From NCBI GenBank assembly GCA_964016885.1, contig OZ024744.1:28682608-28746607 (forward strand): 64,000 nt of DNA. The letters are read 5' to 3'. The DNA comes from Eledone cirrhosa. Taxonomy: Eukaryota; Mollusca; Cephalopoda; Octopoda; Eledonidae. The notes beneath the pieces are model-generated. The model was not told the DNA's origin. It searched no databases and saw nothing but the letters and a program-made list of their open reading frames with translations. This document shows, piece by piece, positions 1 through 11,107 of the stretch (positions are counted from its first letter, which is position 1; every line of letters starts with the position of its first letter). The position numbers and the translations under genes were made by a program.

Positions 1-50
1 TATATATATATTTCGTTTCTGAATTTGTTTAGCAAGATTCTTTATCTGAA

Positions 51-449
51 AACCGATATTGTTATACTTTGGGAGGGTCATGTTGCCAATAAGAAACACA
101 CGCACCAGTTGCTTTCACTTCAATTTATTATAAATTAAATTTATAAATTTAGGAATTTATAAATTTCCGGTTGGTTGGTTCCGCAACCAGACGATTGCTC
201 ATATATTGTCAAAGTTCTTTCGTCACACATTCTATGTCCTCTTCAGTGACTGGGGATTATTTTCTTTGTTTTTGTGCCTCTCCTTTGTTCTGTCCTACGC
301 CATCTTGTTTTTTAGTTTGTTGTGTGCTTAGTTTGCGCATGTGTTACATCCGGGTGTCTATGTGTGTTTATATTTGTTTATTTATTTGTTTATTTACATG
401 TTATTGGTTGGCTGTTTGTTCTATGTGTGTGTGTGTTTTCATTTTGTCC
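51..449 (-). other. Likely 3' untranslated / terminal region of PLE1
   Basis: This stretch lies downstream of the apparent stop of the minus-strand Penelope-like element, so it is probably its 3' untranslated or terminal region. It includes an A/T palindromic patch around 135-168. A short string near 79-98, catgttgccaataa, recurs beside (TA)n at about 6298. The string tctgtcctac around 288-312, with its surroundings, recurs near 36758-36778. I see no protein coding here. The assignment to PLE1 is inferred from position only. Confidence 0.4.
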
Positions 450-1109
450 TTAATTGTAAGTTGTGATGTTGCTGTTCCATTCATGTTTTCTATTTAATTT
501 TGGTTGGAGTTCATTTATGTTTATTGCCTCTGTGATTTGTCTAAACATTGCGTCTTTTCTGTGTGTAGATTCTATTTTTTATTTCTATGTTCTCTAATTT
601 ACCCTTATGTTCTATTTTAGCATGTTGGTGGAGTACAGATGATTCTTTACTATCCTGAAGCTCTCGCCAGTGTTCATTTATCCGTTCCCCTATACTACGA
701 GCTGTCTCACCTATTTACACTTATCTCTACATTGTCCTTCAGTACATCTTATGCTATATACTACATTTCTAGTTTTACAGTTAATATGGGGGCTTAGTTT
801 ACAGATTATACATTTCTTATCTATACATGGAGGTCTTTGAAAAGGGTATGTATTGCTAATAAGTGTTTTTATGGAGGTACATGTTCTTTCTACTATCTTA
901 ATATTGAGTTTATGTTTATCTAGGGCCTTTCTAAATTTGTAAGCTAATTCACCTCTAGTGGTTGTATCGATGAACATTACACTCTGGTATGTATTGCTAT
1001 CATACCATAAGTTTATTCTATTAGCCTTATTCCTAGTTCGTTCTATTCTATTCCAAAATTTGCTCCTGTACAAGGGGCAGGTCCCATTTGTAACCTTATT
1101 TACCATTTT
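450..1109 (-). pseudogene. PLE1 Cys-rich linker and GIY-YIG endonuclease
   Basis: After the in-frame stop, the frame continues through a thumb/linker region to a Cys-rich patch, CIDKKCIICKLSPHINC, and the strand RNVVYSIRC. In PLEs these immediately precede the GIY-YIG nuclease. The frame stops at 711-720. Shifted by one base it resumes as IGETARSIGERINEHWREL, the core GIY-YIG helix with its conserved Arg and Glu-type region, but the Tyr before IG is lost to a stop. A second shift near 555-580 leads to ITEAININELQPKLNRKHEW and a stop at 450-452. That ending resembles the normal GIY-YIG C-terminus with its Asn. The order of parts is clear despite the breaks. Confidence 0.75.
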
Positions 1110-2467
1110 TTACCATTTGGTTCTTGCTCCTCTATATACTCTGATTTTTTCTCTCTGATTGTAACCAGAGAACTGCATATGGTGGATGAAGTGTTGTATG
1201 TGTCTCTCTAGTTCTTTTGTGTTGCACCTGCGGGACACGTTTCTCATCACCCGTTCAACATCCGCAATCAGTATATTGATTTTGGTATGGTCCGAAACAG
1301 CTGAGTTTCGGTGGATCAGAGATTTGGAAGTTATGGGTTTGGCATAATGGTAATGGAGGATTTGTTTTTTGTTATTAATGATATATAACCAGAGCTCTGT
1401 GTCTAGTACAGGTAATCGATGGTTGGGGTGTTTGCTTGGGTAGTCTATAGTAACTCTAATACTCTGGTGGATGGAGTTAGCTATTTGCTGGATGCTTTCC
1501 ATTGTGTTTTTCTCTACTTCCTGACTGTTCTCTAGTGGGGGTGTTTTTACTACGATATTTATATCATCAACGTAGCGGGAGTACATTATCAGGGTTATGA
1601 GGTTTCTGTCTTCTAATTGTTCTTTAAGTTTAAATTTAAGTCTATTGTCCCACCATACCATGAATAGGTTAGCTATGTCACCTGCAATGCTAACACCAAT
1701 GGTTGCTCCCTCCTCTTGGGCATATGTTTTTCCATTAAATTTGAAAATATGTTCCTTAAGGGTTAATTTCATACTGGCCCCCACCGCATGTGCAATCATT
1801 TTCTTTAGTTCATCGTGGTTTTCGGGTGTCCGTATGGCTCTGGTCCACCCGTTCCATCTATCTGTGTGGGTATTCTTGGCCATTGAGGTAATGGTAGGTG
1901 GTCTGCCTCTTGCTGGTCTTGTAGGGCACAGGTTGCTAAGGTCATATGTATCTAGATAATCATTACTATAGATAAGTTTAAGTAGGAGTCCCAGCTCACT
2001 GGTATCAATCCCACGGAATTCAACATTGCTCTCACTGATCATTTCTACGCATTTCTCCACAGCAAAATCCACGTCAATAGATGGATATAGGTACACAACA
2101 TCCATACTACCTATTATGCAGTTTGTTAGGTCCCTAGATCGGTTACTTTCGCTGATTCTGCTGAGGAGGTCCTCCGTGCTGTCACATATATCTGGGGACA
2201 TTTCAATGATGGGGCGTATGATCAGGGAGAGGAAGTAGGAAAGTCTGTAGTTACTAGCAATGTTAGCTCCAGAGACTGGCCGTATTGGTGGTCCTGTGAC
2301 AGGGTCACTGCTCGTTTTATGGTCTTTTCGAAGCCCATACAACGCTGGCACGTCATTGTTCCAGGCCTGGAAGTGGTTGGCAGTCCTTTTGTTGGGCTGC
2401 ATTTTATTTGTCCACATCATCATATGGGCATTGAGGGTGTTTTCCCTATCCTCATGCTCTTGTGGTG
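1110..2467 (-). pseudogene. PLE1 reverse transcriptase domain
   Basis: This would copy element RNA into DNA. Counting from the methionine at 2423, visible motifs are GLRKDHK (30-36, fingers), IRPVSGANIASNYR (47-60), motif A around SMDVVYLYPSI (catalytic Asp 108), motif B ATIGVSIAGDIANLFM (240-255) and motif C RYVDDINIV (283-291, Asp pair 286-287). The WWDN that follows motif B is typical of PLE RTs. An unusual ~35-residue insert with ARGRPPTITSMAK sits between motifs A and B. The segment ends at an in-frame TAA (1110-1112), after which the same frame resumes. All three catalytic aspartates are present, so the damage lies outside the active site. Confidence 0.88.
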
Positions 2468-3052
2468 TTACTTCTCTTGTGTTACTGATAGGGGGTTACA
2501 TTGCCTGGATGTAGTTTGACAGACTGTCAACCGACATTCTGCCAGACTTGTCTGTTGGAAAGCATGCAATCTCTCCATTACGCGCAAGTGCTGCGTGAGC
2601 TTACGCAAGCCATTTGCAGATTTTTCTCCCAGTTGCTGGCCCTCCATTCTATTTTGCTTCTTGCTATACTGTTCTATACCGTTGGCGTGGACTCGTCGTA
2701 GGTCGAAGGACATATCGGAAGGATTATAAAAGTTAGAGTTCCAGGCTGCTGCTTTATGTGTACTATTGCTACTGTTATTGTTAGTTGTGTTGTTTCTATT
2801 TCTATTTCCATCAACAGCCTCATGGTTGGTTCTATGTCTCCCATTATTACTCCTGTCTCTTTCCTCTGGCTCATTGTTATTATCTACTCTATTTTGTGTG
2901 TCTGTGTGTTCGTCCTGGTTATGTTCTCTGTCAGTATCGATAGTCTCCCTTCTCCTTTCAATCCTATTACCTTCCCTTATTTCTGTGTTACTGTCCTTAC
3001 CTGTTTTCTGTGTCTGTGTGTTTGTTAAGATTGTGGTGGTGGTGAGAGGCAT
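2468..3052 (-). pseudogene. PLE1 N-terminal segment
   Basis: A 194-residue reading frame starts with ATG at 3052. Its first ~100 residues are Thr, Asn, Arg, Asp and Glu rich and low in complexity. The last ~90 residues are more ordinary and contain a Gln/Leu/Arg-rich stretch that could be helical. It ends at a TAA that looks like a one-base frameshift, because the next frame continues at once with codons leading into the RT fingers. PLE N-termini are poorly conserved, so the assignment rests on continuity with the RT. No function can be read from the sequence. The ATG is the only sensible start, since upstream DNA is a GTT-type simple repeat. Confidence 0.6.
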
Positions 3053-3300
3053 AGAATGTGTGTGTGTTGTTGTTGTTGTTGTTGATGTGTGTTGTTATTG
3101 ATGTGTGTTGTTGTTGTTGTCTCCGCGAATGTTATTATTGTTGTTAGTGTCTGCGTGTATGTTGTTGTTTCTGAGTATGTTATTATTGTTGATGCGTGTG
3201 TTGTTGTTATCGTTGTTTGTGTCTGTGTGCCTGTTGTTGTTGGGATGTGTGTTGTATGTGTGTGTGTGTGTGTGTGTGTGTACGTATGTTGTTACTTTTG
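3053..3300. repeat. GTT/TG-rich simple repeat
   Basis: An imperfect (GTT)n tract, broken by GAT and GTG triplets, passes into (TG)n at about 3256-3282. It lies directly upstream of the PLE1 N-terminal frame, whose minus-strand codons there read as poly-Asn and poly-Thr. The low-complexity N-terminus of PLE1 may have grown from this tract. Confidence 0.8.
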
Positions 3301-3338
3301 TTTTGGGTTTTGTTTTTGAGGCTCCAAAATATATATAT

Positions 3339-3341
<3 letters not shown>

Positions 3342-3430
<89 letters not shown>
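3342..3430. repeat. (TA)n microsatellite
   Basis: About 45 uninterrupted TA units end exactly where the left arm of the 3430-3560 hairpin begins. The tract is self-complementary and could extrude as a cruciform. Confidence 0.97.
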
Positions 3431-3433
<3 letters not shown>

Positions 3434-3560
3434 TATTTACCCTGATAGTGGGGTTAAGAACCCTCGGAGAAATGGAAAAAGATGATATTGTCTTACGTCA
3501 ATACTCATCTTTTTCCATTTCTCCGAGGTTTCTTAAACCCACTATCAGGCTAAATAATTT
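3430..3560. repeat. Long inverted repeat (hairpin) between (TA)n tracts
   Basis: Left arm 3430-3485 and right arm 3505-3560 are reverse complements over about 56 bases with three mismatches, followed by a short further match across a one-base bulge. The loop is about 15-19 bases. (TA)n borders it on the left, and a short linker then (TA)n on the right. It has no coding capacity. It could be a miniature inverted-repeat or foldback element inserted at TA. I do not recognise the family with certainty. Confidence 0.9.
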
Positions 3561-3647
3561 ATATAATATCTTTTGTCAAAATACGGCGATAGCTTACATT
3601 TCTAATAATTTCAAACCCACACGCTGTTTCGAAAATATTCTTACTTG

Positions 3648-3768
<121 letters not shown>

Positions 3769-4190
3769 CATGGACGAGTTCTCTCCAGCGGTCTCTGTCC
3801 CTCATTATCGCTGCCATGTCCTGCGTCTCCAACAGACCAGTGCCTGTCCTTAGGGCATCAACATACGTTAACCTTGGTCTTCCACTTCCAGTGTGTCCAT
3901 GTTGGGGCTCCCACAGGATCACTGAGTGCAATGTCTACTCCGGGTGTCGGTGAGCATGTCCAGCTAACTTCAGTCTCCTCTGTGTCACTTTTGAGCTGTC
4001 TTTGGGAGGCTCCCATACAGCTCTGAGTTGTTCATCCTCAGTGTATACTGATTAACGTTCAGAGCCATCCTCAGCATTCTCGTGTAGCACCCATCCACCA
4101 TCTGAGTAAGTTTCTTGGTCAGTGTCCAAGTCTCAGACCCGTACAGCAGCACAGACTCCACTACAGCAATGAAGAGGCGGAATTTCATGT
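3769..4190 (-). pseudogene. C-terminal fragment of a non-LTR retrotransposon RT
   Basis: Minus-strand translation gives the post-RT region of a LINE ORF2. From 4188 it reads AVVESVLLYGSETWTLTK, the conserved LLYGSETW block, then YTRMLRMALNV and NNSELYG. A stop and frameshift follow near 3985. From about 3931 comes [20 protein letters not shown] and then [16 protein letters not shown], the usual C-terminal GRPR and DRDRWR blocks. The RT core and endonuclease are missing, so this is a 5'-truncated, frameshifted remnant of some 420 bases. It resembles the RTE/CR1-like tails common in molluscs, but the clade cannot be fixed from so short a piece. (TA)n flanks its 3' end. Confidence 0.8.
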
Positions 4191-4405
4191 CTTATATATA
4201 TATATCTCTGTTTGTTTACATGTCTCGCTCGCTTCACCCTATTTTACGTGTCCCAATAACTTTCTTTAGTTATTGCTCGCACCAACCAGAGGTATATGAT
4301 CTTTAATGCGAAGAAATACCAATGACGGTTGGAAGATCACTGCTGAAGGACTAATTTTATTCATATGTACCCCATTTACAACAACGCAGCACGCCATTTT
4401 TCATA

Positions 4406-4579
<174 letters not shown>

Positions 4580-4580
4580 G

Positions 4581-4796
4581 TAATAATAATAAATTTGGAG
4601 ACTAAAACCCAAAGAGGGCTCGATAAGGATAAATATATATCAAATATATATGAACCGTAGAGCAAATATTTATTAAAATAACAGATTAAAGTTTAACCAA
4701 AGAATCGCTGCTTTCAGCCTTAACGGGATCTTCTGAAACTAACAAAGTCAATCTGTGAGCGCAGAAGGGAATATTTAAAAAAACGTTGCAACCGGA
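4581..4796 (+). repeat. Left inverted terminus
   Basis: It starts with taataataataaatttgg next to (TA)n. Its partner on the opposite strand is 5973-6190. Homology to the internal direct copy begins at 4708 and continues past the terminus to about 4838. Confidence 0.85.
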
Positions 4797-4838
4797 GTAT
4801 ATCTATAATTTATAATAAACGAAGCCAGATTTTACATA

Positions 4839-5558
4839 TTTGACTTAATTATTTTACATTACTCCGGAGTAAACAAACCAACCTGCGTATTTCGTCGAGT
4901 GCTCCAATCTGCATACTGAGATGTCGATAAACAACCAACATATACTAAAAAAAACAACTATATATATATATCGGATAGTACGATCTATACGTGGATATTT
5001 TACGTCTTGATGTGGTAGCTAAGTATATGTTTTGTTTATACCATTACTTATTTGCATAGGTAAGTATATATTACCTGTATGTTTTGTGAAGGTATGTATA
5101 CTTTCTCGTACGTATATTTGATTGTATATGTTATGGCGTATCATTTTATATATTCTGGTACATATGGTTTGGTTATGTGTATACGGGAGTTTTGCGTCTG
5201 TGTGAGTATGCAGGTTCGTACGTATGTAGGGTGTGTGTATATGTGTACTTCATGTTTTGGTTGACTTACGTCTCCGAACATTTGTGTATTTACATGTAGG
5301 TATGTATGTGCGCTTGTTATATACGTATTTATTTATTTATATACGTTTATTTAATTATTTATTTATTTGTATACACGCACACACACACACACACACATAT
5401 TTATATGTGCGTGGTTTTGTATACCTATGGTAAGTGTTTTCGCGTATGCTTGTGTATGTACGTATTTGTATGTGTGTATGTATTTATTTAATTTCTATTA
5501 CCTCTGTATTGTATTTATTTACTTTATTCTTAACTCTGAAGGGGAGATTCATTCAGTC
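4839..5558. other. Non-coding interior of the composite element
   Basis: A/T-rich sequence with short (TATG), (ATTT) and (CA)n patches; the CA patch is near 5374-5398. I see no protein motif or RNA gene. Confidence 0.5.
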
Positions 5559-5688
5559 TCGCTTTCACCCTTAACGGGATCTTCTGAAACTAACAAAGTC
5601 AATCTGTGAGCGCAGAAGTGAATATTTCAAAAAACGTTGCAACCGGAGTATATCTATAATTTATAATAAACGAAGCCAGACTTTACAA
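5559..5688 (+). repeat. Internal direct copy of the terminus sequence
   Basis: This matches 4708-4838 in the same orientation, beginning at gctttca-cc-ttaacgggat and running through tataataaacgaagccaga. It shows the element holds three copies of one module, two direct and one inverted. Confidence 0.85.
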
Positions 5689-5691
5689 TTT

Positions 5692-5950
5692 TAGTCTACG
5701 ACTTCTGCTATACCATTTACGTGGTTTTGTCTTTGCGTGTAATTGTTCTCCACGCTCCACATATGACGTTTATTTCGTTCATTGCCAGAGAACGTCTCTA
5801 TGCACCACCTAAGAGAACATTAGTCTACGACCTCTTTTATACCATAAACGTGGTTCTGTCTTTGCGCGTAATTGTTTTTCACCGCTCCTATTAATGACGT
5901 ATTATATTCGTTTTTTCCCGTTCTTTGCCAGGCAACGTTTCCACGAACCA
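5692..5950. repeat. Tandem duplication, ~129-bp unit
   Basis: Two diverged tandem units start at 5692 and 5821, each with tagtctacgac and later ctttgcg-gtaattgtt. The unit is not repeated elsewhere in the window. It lies inside the inverted-terminus element. Confidence 0.75.
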
Positions 5951-5972
5951 AAGTATCGTCTTCCTGTCTTCC

Positions 5973-6283
<311 letters not shown>

Positions 6284-6310
6284 CTTAGGGAGATTCATGT
6301 TGCCAATAAA

Positions 6311-7691
6311 GACTTCAAAAAGGGAAATAAGTCCCTTGCAGTGAACTACCGTCCGATCTCACTCACCTCTCATATTATCAAGGTATTTGAGAGGGTGGTG
6401 AGATCACGAATAACCCACTTTCTTGAAAGCAACGGCCTGCTGAACACCAACCAACATGGATTCCGTAATGGAAGGGACTGCCTAACGCAGCTCCTGCATC
6501 ACTTTGACGATATTTTGAGAGCCTTGGGAGAGGGCTCCAACACTGATCTCATCTACCTTGATTTCAGCAAGGCCTTCGACGGGGTTGATCATAAGATTCT
6601 ATTGAAAAAACTATCCAATGTTGGTGTCTCTGGAAGGTTTCTACAGTGGATCAAATGTTTCTGACAGGCAGAACCCAGCATGTTGTAGTCGAAGGAGTAA
6701 AATCAAGCCCTGCCAAAGTCAGCAATGGCGTCCCACAAGGCACTGTGTTGGGCCCACTTCTTTTCATCATTTACATTAATGACATTACTGACATCATCAA
6801 ACACAGCAACATCAGAATCTTCGCAGATGATTCCAAGCTACAAAGGGTCATCAATGAGGTGGGTGACCGGACTTGCCTTCAGTCAGACCTACTGGCTGGT
6901 ATCCAATGGGCAGCGATGAATAATATGCTGTTGAATTTTGATAAATTTGAACTAATCCACTTTGGAAAAAAGCATGCTCTGAAACTACCATACTCACTTC
7001 CTTCGGGTGAAACTCTGGTGGCTTCCATTAACATCAGAGACCTGGGAGTAATTGTGGACAACAATATAAGCTGGGCCACTCATATAAACAGCAAAGTTGA
7101 TATGTCCCGCAGAATGTGTTACTGGATTCTTAGAACTTTCCAGTCGAGAGATATCCACACTGTTGTCTTTCTCTTCTCCACTTTTGCCCTACCCCACCTT
7201 GAATACTGTTGTCCACTGTGGTCACCACACACGAAACAAAGTATCATGAAAGTTGAAGCACCCCAAAGGTCAATTACAAAAAAGATAGTTGGCATGACAG
7301 GCCTTGACTATTGGGATCGATTAGAAAAGCTCAAACTTTATTCTCTCCAACGTCGCCGTGAGCGCTATATCATCTGTATGATGTGGAAAATATTCCATCA
7401 GCTTAGCCTAAATGATGTTGGCATCACCTTTAGTGTACACCCAAGGCTTGGGCCCCGTGTTATCCGCCCGCGACAAAAATCCCACTCGCATCACATAACA
7501 ACAATACGGTACAATTATTTCACTTCAATTGACCCTGCACTCTTTAACATTACACCAAGACAGACCCCATCAAGTTCAAGAAGTCTTTGGATAAATTCCT
7601 TCAAGAAATCCCAGATAAGCCTCCTACACCCGGATATGCCTCCGTAAACAATAACTCTCTGCTCGAGTGGGCCATGGTGCCCAAACACTGA
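6311..7691 (+). pseudogene. CR1/Jockey-like reverse transcriptase (frameshifted)
   Basis: Visible RT blocks in order are NYRPISLTSHIIKVFERVV, motif A DLIYLDFSKAFDGVDH (~6545-6595), motif B GVPQGTVLGPLLFIIYIND (~6728-6784), motif C IFADDSKL (~6817-6840) and thumb blocks DLGVIVDNNISW and LEYCCPLWSP. FADD and the thumb pattern fit the CR1/Jockey/Rex group. A missing T at about 6660 shifts the frame: WIKCF meets a stop, and the +1 frame continues as FLTGRTQ. A second shift near 7560 moves the conserved C-terminus, DKFLQEIPDKPPTPGY to NNNSLLEW, into another frame ending at 7691. The catalytic residues are intact but the protein is not expressible as one chain. Confidence 0.88.
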
Positions 7692-7771
7692 TTTGTAAGT
7701 CTTCGCCAGGTGGTGCTATTAAGTTAGACATGGCCTGGGCCAATACTGGCCGACACCTATCAAAGTTATCA
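6311..7771 (+). mobile_element. 5'-truncated CR1/Jockey-like LINE
   Basis: A non-LTR retrotransposon copy lacks its ORF1, endonuclease and the first RT fingers. It begins abruptly within the RT after a 30-base leader beside (TA)n, and ends at a tandem tatcaaagttatcaaagtta before another (TA)n. Short 3'-terminal tandem motifs of this kind are typical of CR1-like elements. The retained frame runs to a stop at 7689-7691, through two frameshifts. Confidence 0.85.
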
Positions 7772-7774
7772 AAG

Positions 7775-7775
<1 letters not shown>

Positions 7776-7838
<63 letters not shown>

Positions 7839-7861
7839 GCGTGTGTGTGTGTGTGTGTGTA
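7776..7861. repeat. (TA)n then (TG)n microsatellite
   Basis: (TA)n spans 7776-7831. A short gap precedes (TG)n at 7840-7860. Both lie between the LINE 3' end and a SINE. Confidence 0.95.
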
Positions 7862-7870
7862 TTTATATAT

Positions 7871-8063
7871 AATTGTTTCTACTTTTGGCACAAGGCCATC
7901 AATTACCCAGCACATTACTGGTACTTTATTTTATCGACCGCGTAAGGATGAAAGGCAAAGTTAACCCCGGTGGGATTTGAACTCAGATAATAAAGGGCCG
8001 TAACTCTATGCTGCAAAGCATGGCATCAGACCTTCTACCGATACTGCCAATCCACCGCCCTTG
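7871..8063 (-). mobile_element. tRNA-derived SINE (cephalopod type)
   Basis: Read on the minus strand, it has a tRNA-like head with an A-box-like TGGCAGTATCGGTAGA and a B-box-like GAGTTCAAATCC. A body follows with the conserved block around tttgcctttcatcc-tacg and the tail ccttgtgccaaaagtagaaac. The same unit recurs at 10846, 36174 and 36812. This is a SINE and not a tRNA gene: the head cannot form a complete acceptor stem and a ~100-base unrelated body follows. Related tRNA-Lys-type SINEs are known in octopus and squid. Confidence 0.88.
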
Positions 8064-8385
8064 TCTATATATAATAATGAGATTCACAAATATACATATA
8101 TATATGCCAATATATTTTTTTCACATGAATACGTGTGTGTGTGTGGTGTCACCTTTAACCAGTTTTGTTCGATGATCGAAAGAGCTAAAATAATCAAAAT
8201 AATTGTGATAACTCGATAATAATCAGAGCTATTTATCAAATTACAAAATAATAGGAAATAATAGACGAAAATATACCTATTTTGTCTTCAAAGTCCTGCC
8301 GCGTAGTTTCGCTAATCCATATGTAACATTGTGCTTTATAGAAATGCACCATCATTGTGAGGTAAATCAGCTTTTCAAGCAACAC

Positions 8386-8690
8386 CTCAGAGAAAAGGAC
8401 ATCGGCGCAACATCCACGACCTTTAAATCGCGAATGTATAACCACACGAACTCTTTAAAGGACCGGAGTAAGAGGCACTCCACTAGGCTGGCGGACCTGG
8501 TGTGGGACTTGAAAGACAAAGGCACCCCGTATGCCCTTGACTAGAGTATAGTTTGGCACGCGAATGTATACTCGGCTGGAAACAGAAAGTGTAGCTATGC
8601 CTGTACGAGGCCATTGAGATAGTCAGACTGAAGGATGATGCGGTCAACCTGAAATCGGAAATAATCATGACACTCTCCGCATGGAATTCA
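8386..8690 (+). pseudogene. GIY-YIG endonuclease fragment of a third PLE
   Basis: The plus strand encodes the end of a PLE protein: DIGATSTTFKSRMYNHTNSL, then RHSTRLADLVWDLKDKG and YALDWS-type residues. In intact relatives the first residues are YIG; here Tyr is replaced by Asp. A stop follows at about 8544. After a frameshift the tail resumes as CLYEAIEIVRLKDDAVNLK and IIMTLSAW. The layout matches PLE2's GIY-YIG region (11717-12312), but the sequence differs enough to be another family. RT and upstream parts are absent, so the copy is 5'-truncated. The sequence after 8690 is probably its 3' untranslated region. Confidence 0.78.
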
Positions 8691-9100
8691 CAGGGAAGCC
8701 CAGGCTAAAGGCCCGCGGCGGAGCGTGCGCCGACCAGAGGGGCGAAACGGGTTCAAGGGATCAGACACCATACCCTGATGACTATACATGCCCCTTGGGG
8801 TAAACCGGAATAACCCGGGATGCATACCCGACACTGCACGTCACTCTAGGCAAGAACATCGCCTGAGCCAGGAGAGGTTGATTCGGTTTCCACTGACTTT
8901 GAGTCAAATGCATTACACCTATAGGACAATATACTTCAACTACCGGTCCATGCACTGCCGGTCCACGCACCCCATACATGTCTATCTTTTCAATAGAGAG
9001 TCCATACTCTCAACGTATTCCATCTTGTAACACATATATTTTCTGTATATCTCATACTTCTCCTGTGTACTATCTCACACGCATACACGTTCCTCTTTCT
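8691..9100 (+). other. Probable 3' untranslated region of the PLE fragment
   Basis: A relatively G/C-rich segment (about 8700-8970) contrasts with the A/T-rich surroundings and directly follows the PLE coding remnant. It includes a short ccccttgggg palindrome near 8791-8800. No coding frame or motif is recognised. The hammerhead ribozyme core was searched for here and not supported. Confidence 0.35.
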
Positions 9101-9281
9101 TTTTTATATGTATATACACGTATGTGTATATTTAGATGTATATATATATGTATATATATGTATGTGTATATATGTATGTGTATATATGTATGTGTATGTG
9201 CATGCTTATAAGAAGATGCATCATTTCATGTATGACCCATTGTGTATCTTTATATGACTTTGTGTATATCCTATTTGTGTG

Positions 9282-9376
<95 letters not shown>
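9100..9376. repeat. (TATG)/(TA)/(TG)n microsatellite cluster
   Basis: TATG-type repeats around 9105-9205 are followed by a uniform (TG)n tract at about 9299-9376. A degenerate TG-rich zone continues to about 9730. No gene. Confidence 0.92.
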
Positions 9377-9380
<4 letters not shown>

Positions 9381-10096
9381 GAGCGAGTCTGTATCTGTGC
9401 CTGTATATATGGACGCGTGTGTGTATGTGCGTGTGCATGGGTGGAAAAGGGAACAAAAGGGGGGAGGGGTGTCTATGTATATGTCTGTATGTGTTTGTGT
9501 ATACGAGTATATATACGTGTATGCATGTGTGTGCGCCTGTGTGTGTGTGTGTGTGTGTGTTGATGTATATGGGCATGTAGGCAGGCGTCTGTGTATGCGT
9601 ATGTCTATAGTTTTATATGTTCTCCTTAAGTGTGTGTGTGTATAGCGGGTGTCTATGCGTACGGATGGTGTTACCTATGTGATTGTGTGCGCGTGTGTGT
9701 GTATATGTGTGTGTGAGTGCGCGCGTGGACGTGTGAACTTCCCAACCCAGTAGTAATTCATGGAAGTGTGGCAGAAACGCGGCAGCTGATCATGGTCAGT
9801 CGAATTGACCTGTTGGTCAGTATTACGATGACGTAGAAAAACAACAGCCAATAACAGGACGCGCGAAGAGGATGTTTTTGACGCTAACACCCCAGTGAGA
9901 GAATTTGCTCCGAAATCATTAGACGTGTCCGTCGAACCTGCGGATCCAGCATCAGGCAGATCCACACAATGATCGTGTCTCGAGCTATCCGCCGGCGAAA
10001 CAATTGTAACACACAATAAATTGAGTTCAGATGCATCACTGATTTTTCATTTTATATTATATCATACTGTCTATGGGAGCATCTTAGCTACCATCA
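9377..10096. other. TG-rich degenerate DNA and an unassigned mixed-base segment
   Basis: 9377-9730 is imperfect TG/TATG repeat. 9735-10018 is more complex, of balanced composition, with a CCAAT and an AATAAA-like string (about 10015). It could be part of an LTR or a decayed element, but I see no matching partner or coding frame. A 113-codon minus-strand frame across it shows no motif and is not called. Confidence 0.4.
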
Positions 10097-10845
<749 letters not shown>

Positions 10846-10954
10846 GTGTTTCTACCTTTGGCACAAAGCCAGCAATTACTCAGTGCATTACTGGTACGTT
10901 ATTTTATCGACCCCATAAGGATGAAAGGCAAAGTTAACCTCGGCGTGATTTTAA

Positions 10955-10958
<4 letters not shown>
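10846..10958 (-). mobile_element. Truncated tRNA-derived SINE
   Basis: Same family as 7871-8063: gtttctacctttggcacaaa, a body, then cggcgtgattttaactca. It is cut by (TA)n inside the B box, so the tRNA-like head is missing. The truncation exactly at the start of (TA)n suggests replacement by repeat expansion or a nested insertion. Confidence 0.85.

Positions 10959-11026
<68 letters not shown>
10959..11026. repeat. (TA)n microsatellite
   Basis: About 34 TA units separate the truncated SINE from the left end of PLE2. Confidence 0.97.
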
Positions 11027-11027
<1 letters not shown>

Positions 11028-11107
11028 CGAAGGAGTTGTGGTAAGGAACCAGCTGGACCATAACGCACCAGAGTACTCAATACTTAGGGTAGTAGAGTGG
11101 GTAATAG

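Larger units (their letters stand above)
450..3052 (-). mobile_element. Penelope-like retroelement PLE1 (degenerate)
   Basis: A Penelope-like retroelement reads right to left. It has an Asn/Thr-rich N-terminal region, a reverse transcriptase with a YVDD box, a Cys-rich linker and a C-terminal GIY-YIG endonuclease. That domain order defines canonical endonuclease-bearing PLEs, which are thought to nick the target with GIY-YIG and prime reverse transcription there. The reading frame is broken by a one-base shift near 2468-2480, an in-frame TAA at 1110-1112, and shifts near 711-720 and 555-580. The copy is therefore dead as it stands. A simple GTT-rich tract lies on its 5' side and untranslated sequence on its 3' side. 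I am confident of the superfamily but cannot assign the clade without a tree. Confidence 0.85.

Noticed and set aside
8236..8445. Minus-strand ORF with a YIWISETTRQDF string resembling a GIY-YIG start
   Set aside because: The real GIY-YIG remnant is on the plus strand over the same DNA, with a longer conserved run and a matching downstream tail.
8740..8850. Possible hammerhead ribozyme in the PLE 3' region (cgaaac and ctgatga both present)
   Set aside because: The two core strings are in the wrong order for one ribozyme, and the stretch after ctgatga lacks a GAAA core, although a ccccttgggg hairpin is present.
9675..10016. 113-codon minus-strand ORF
   Set aside because: Its start and end run through TG-type repeats and the middle has no recognisable motif; no supporting paralogue in the window.
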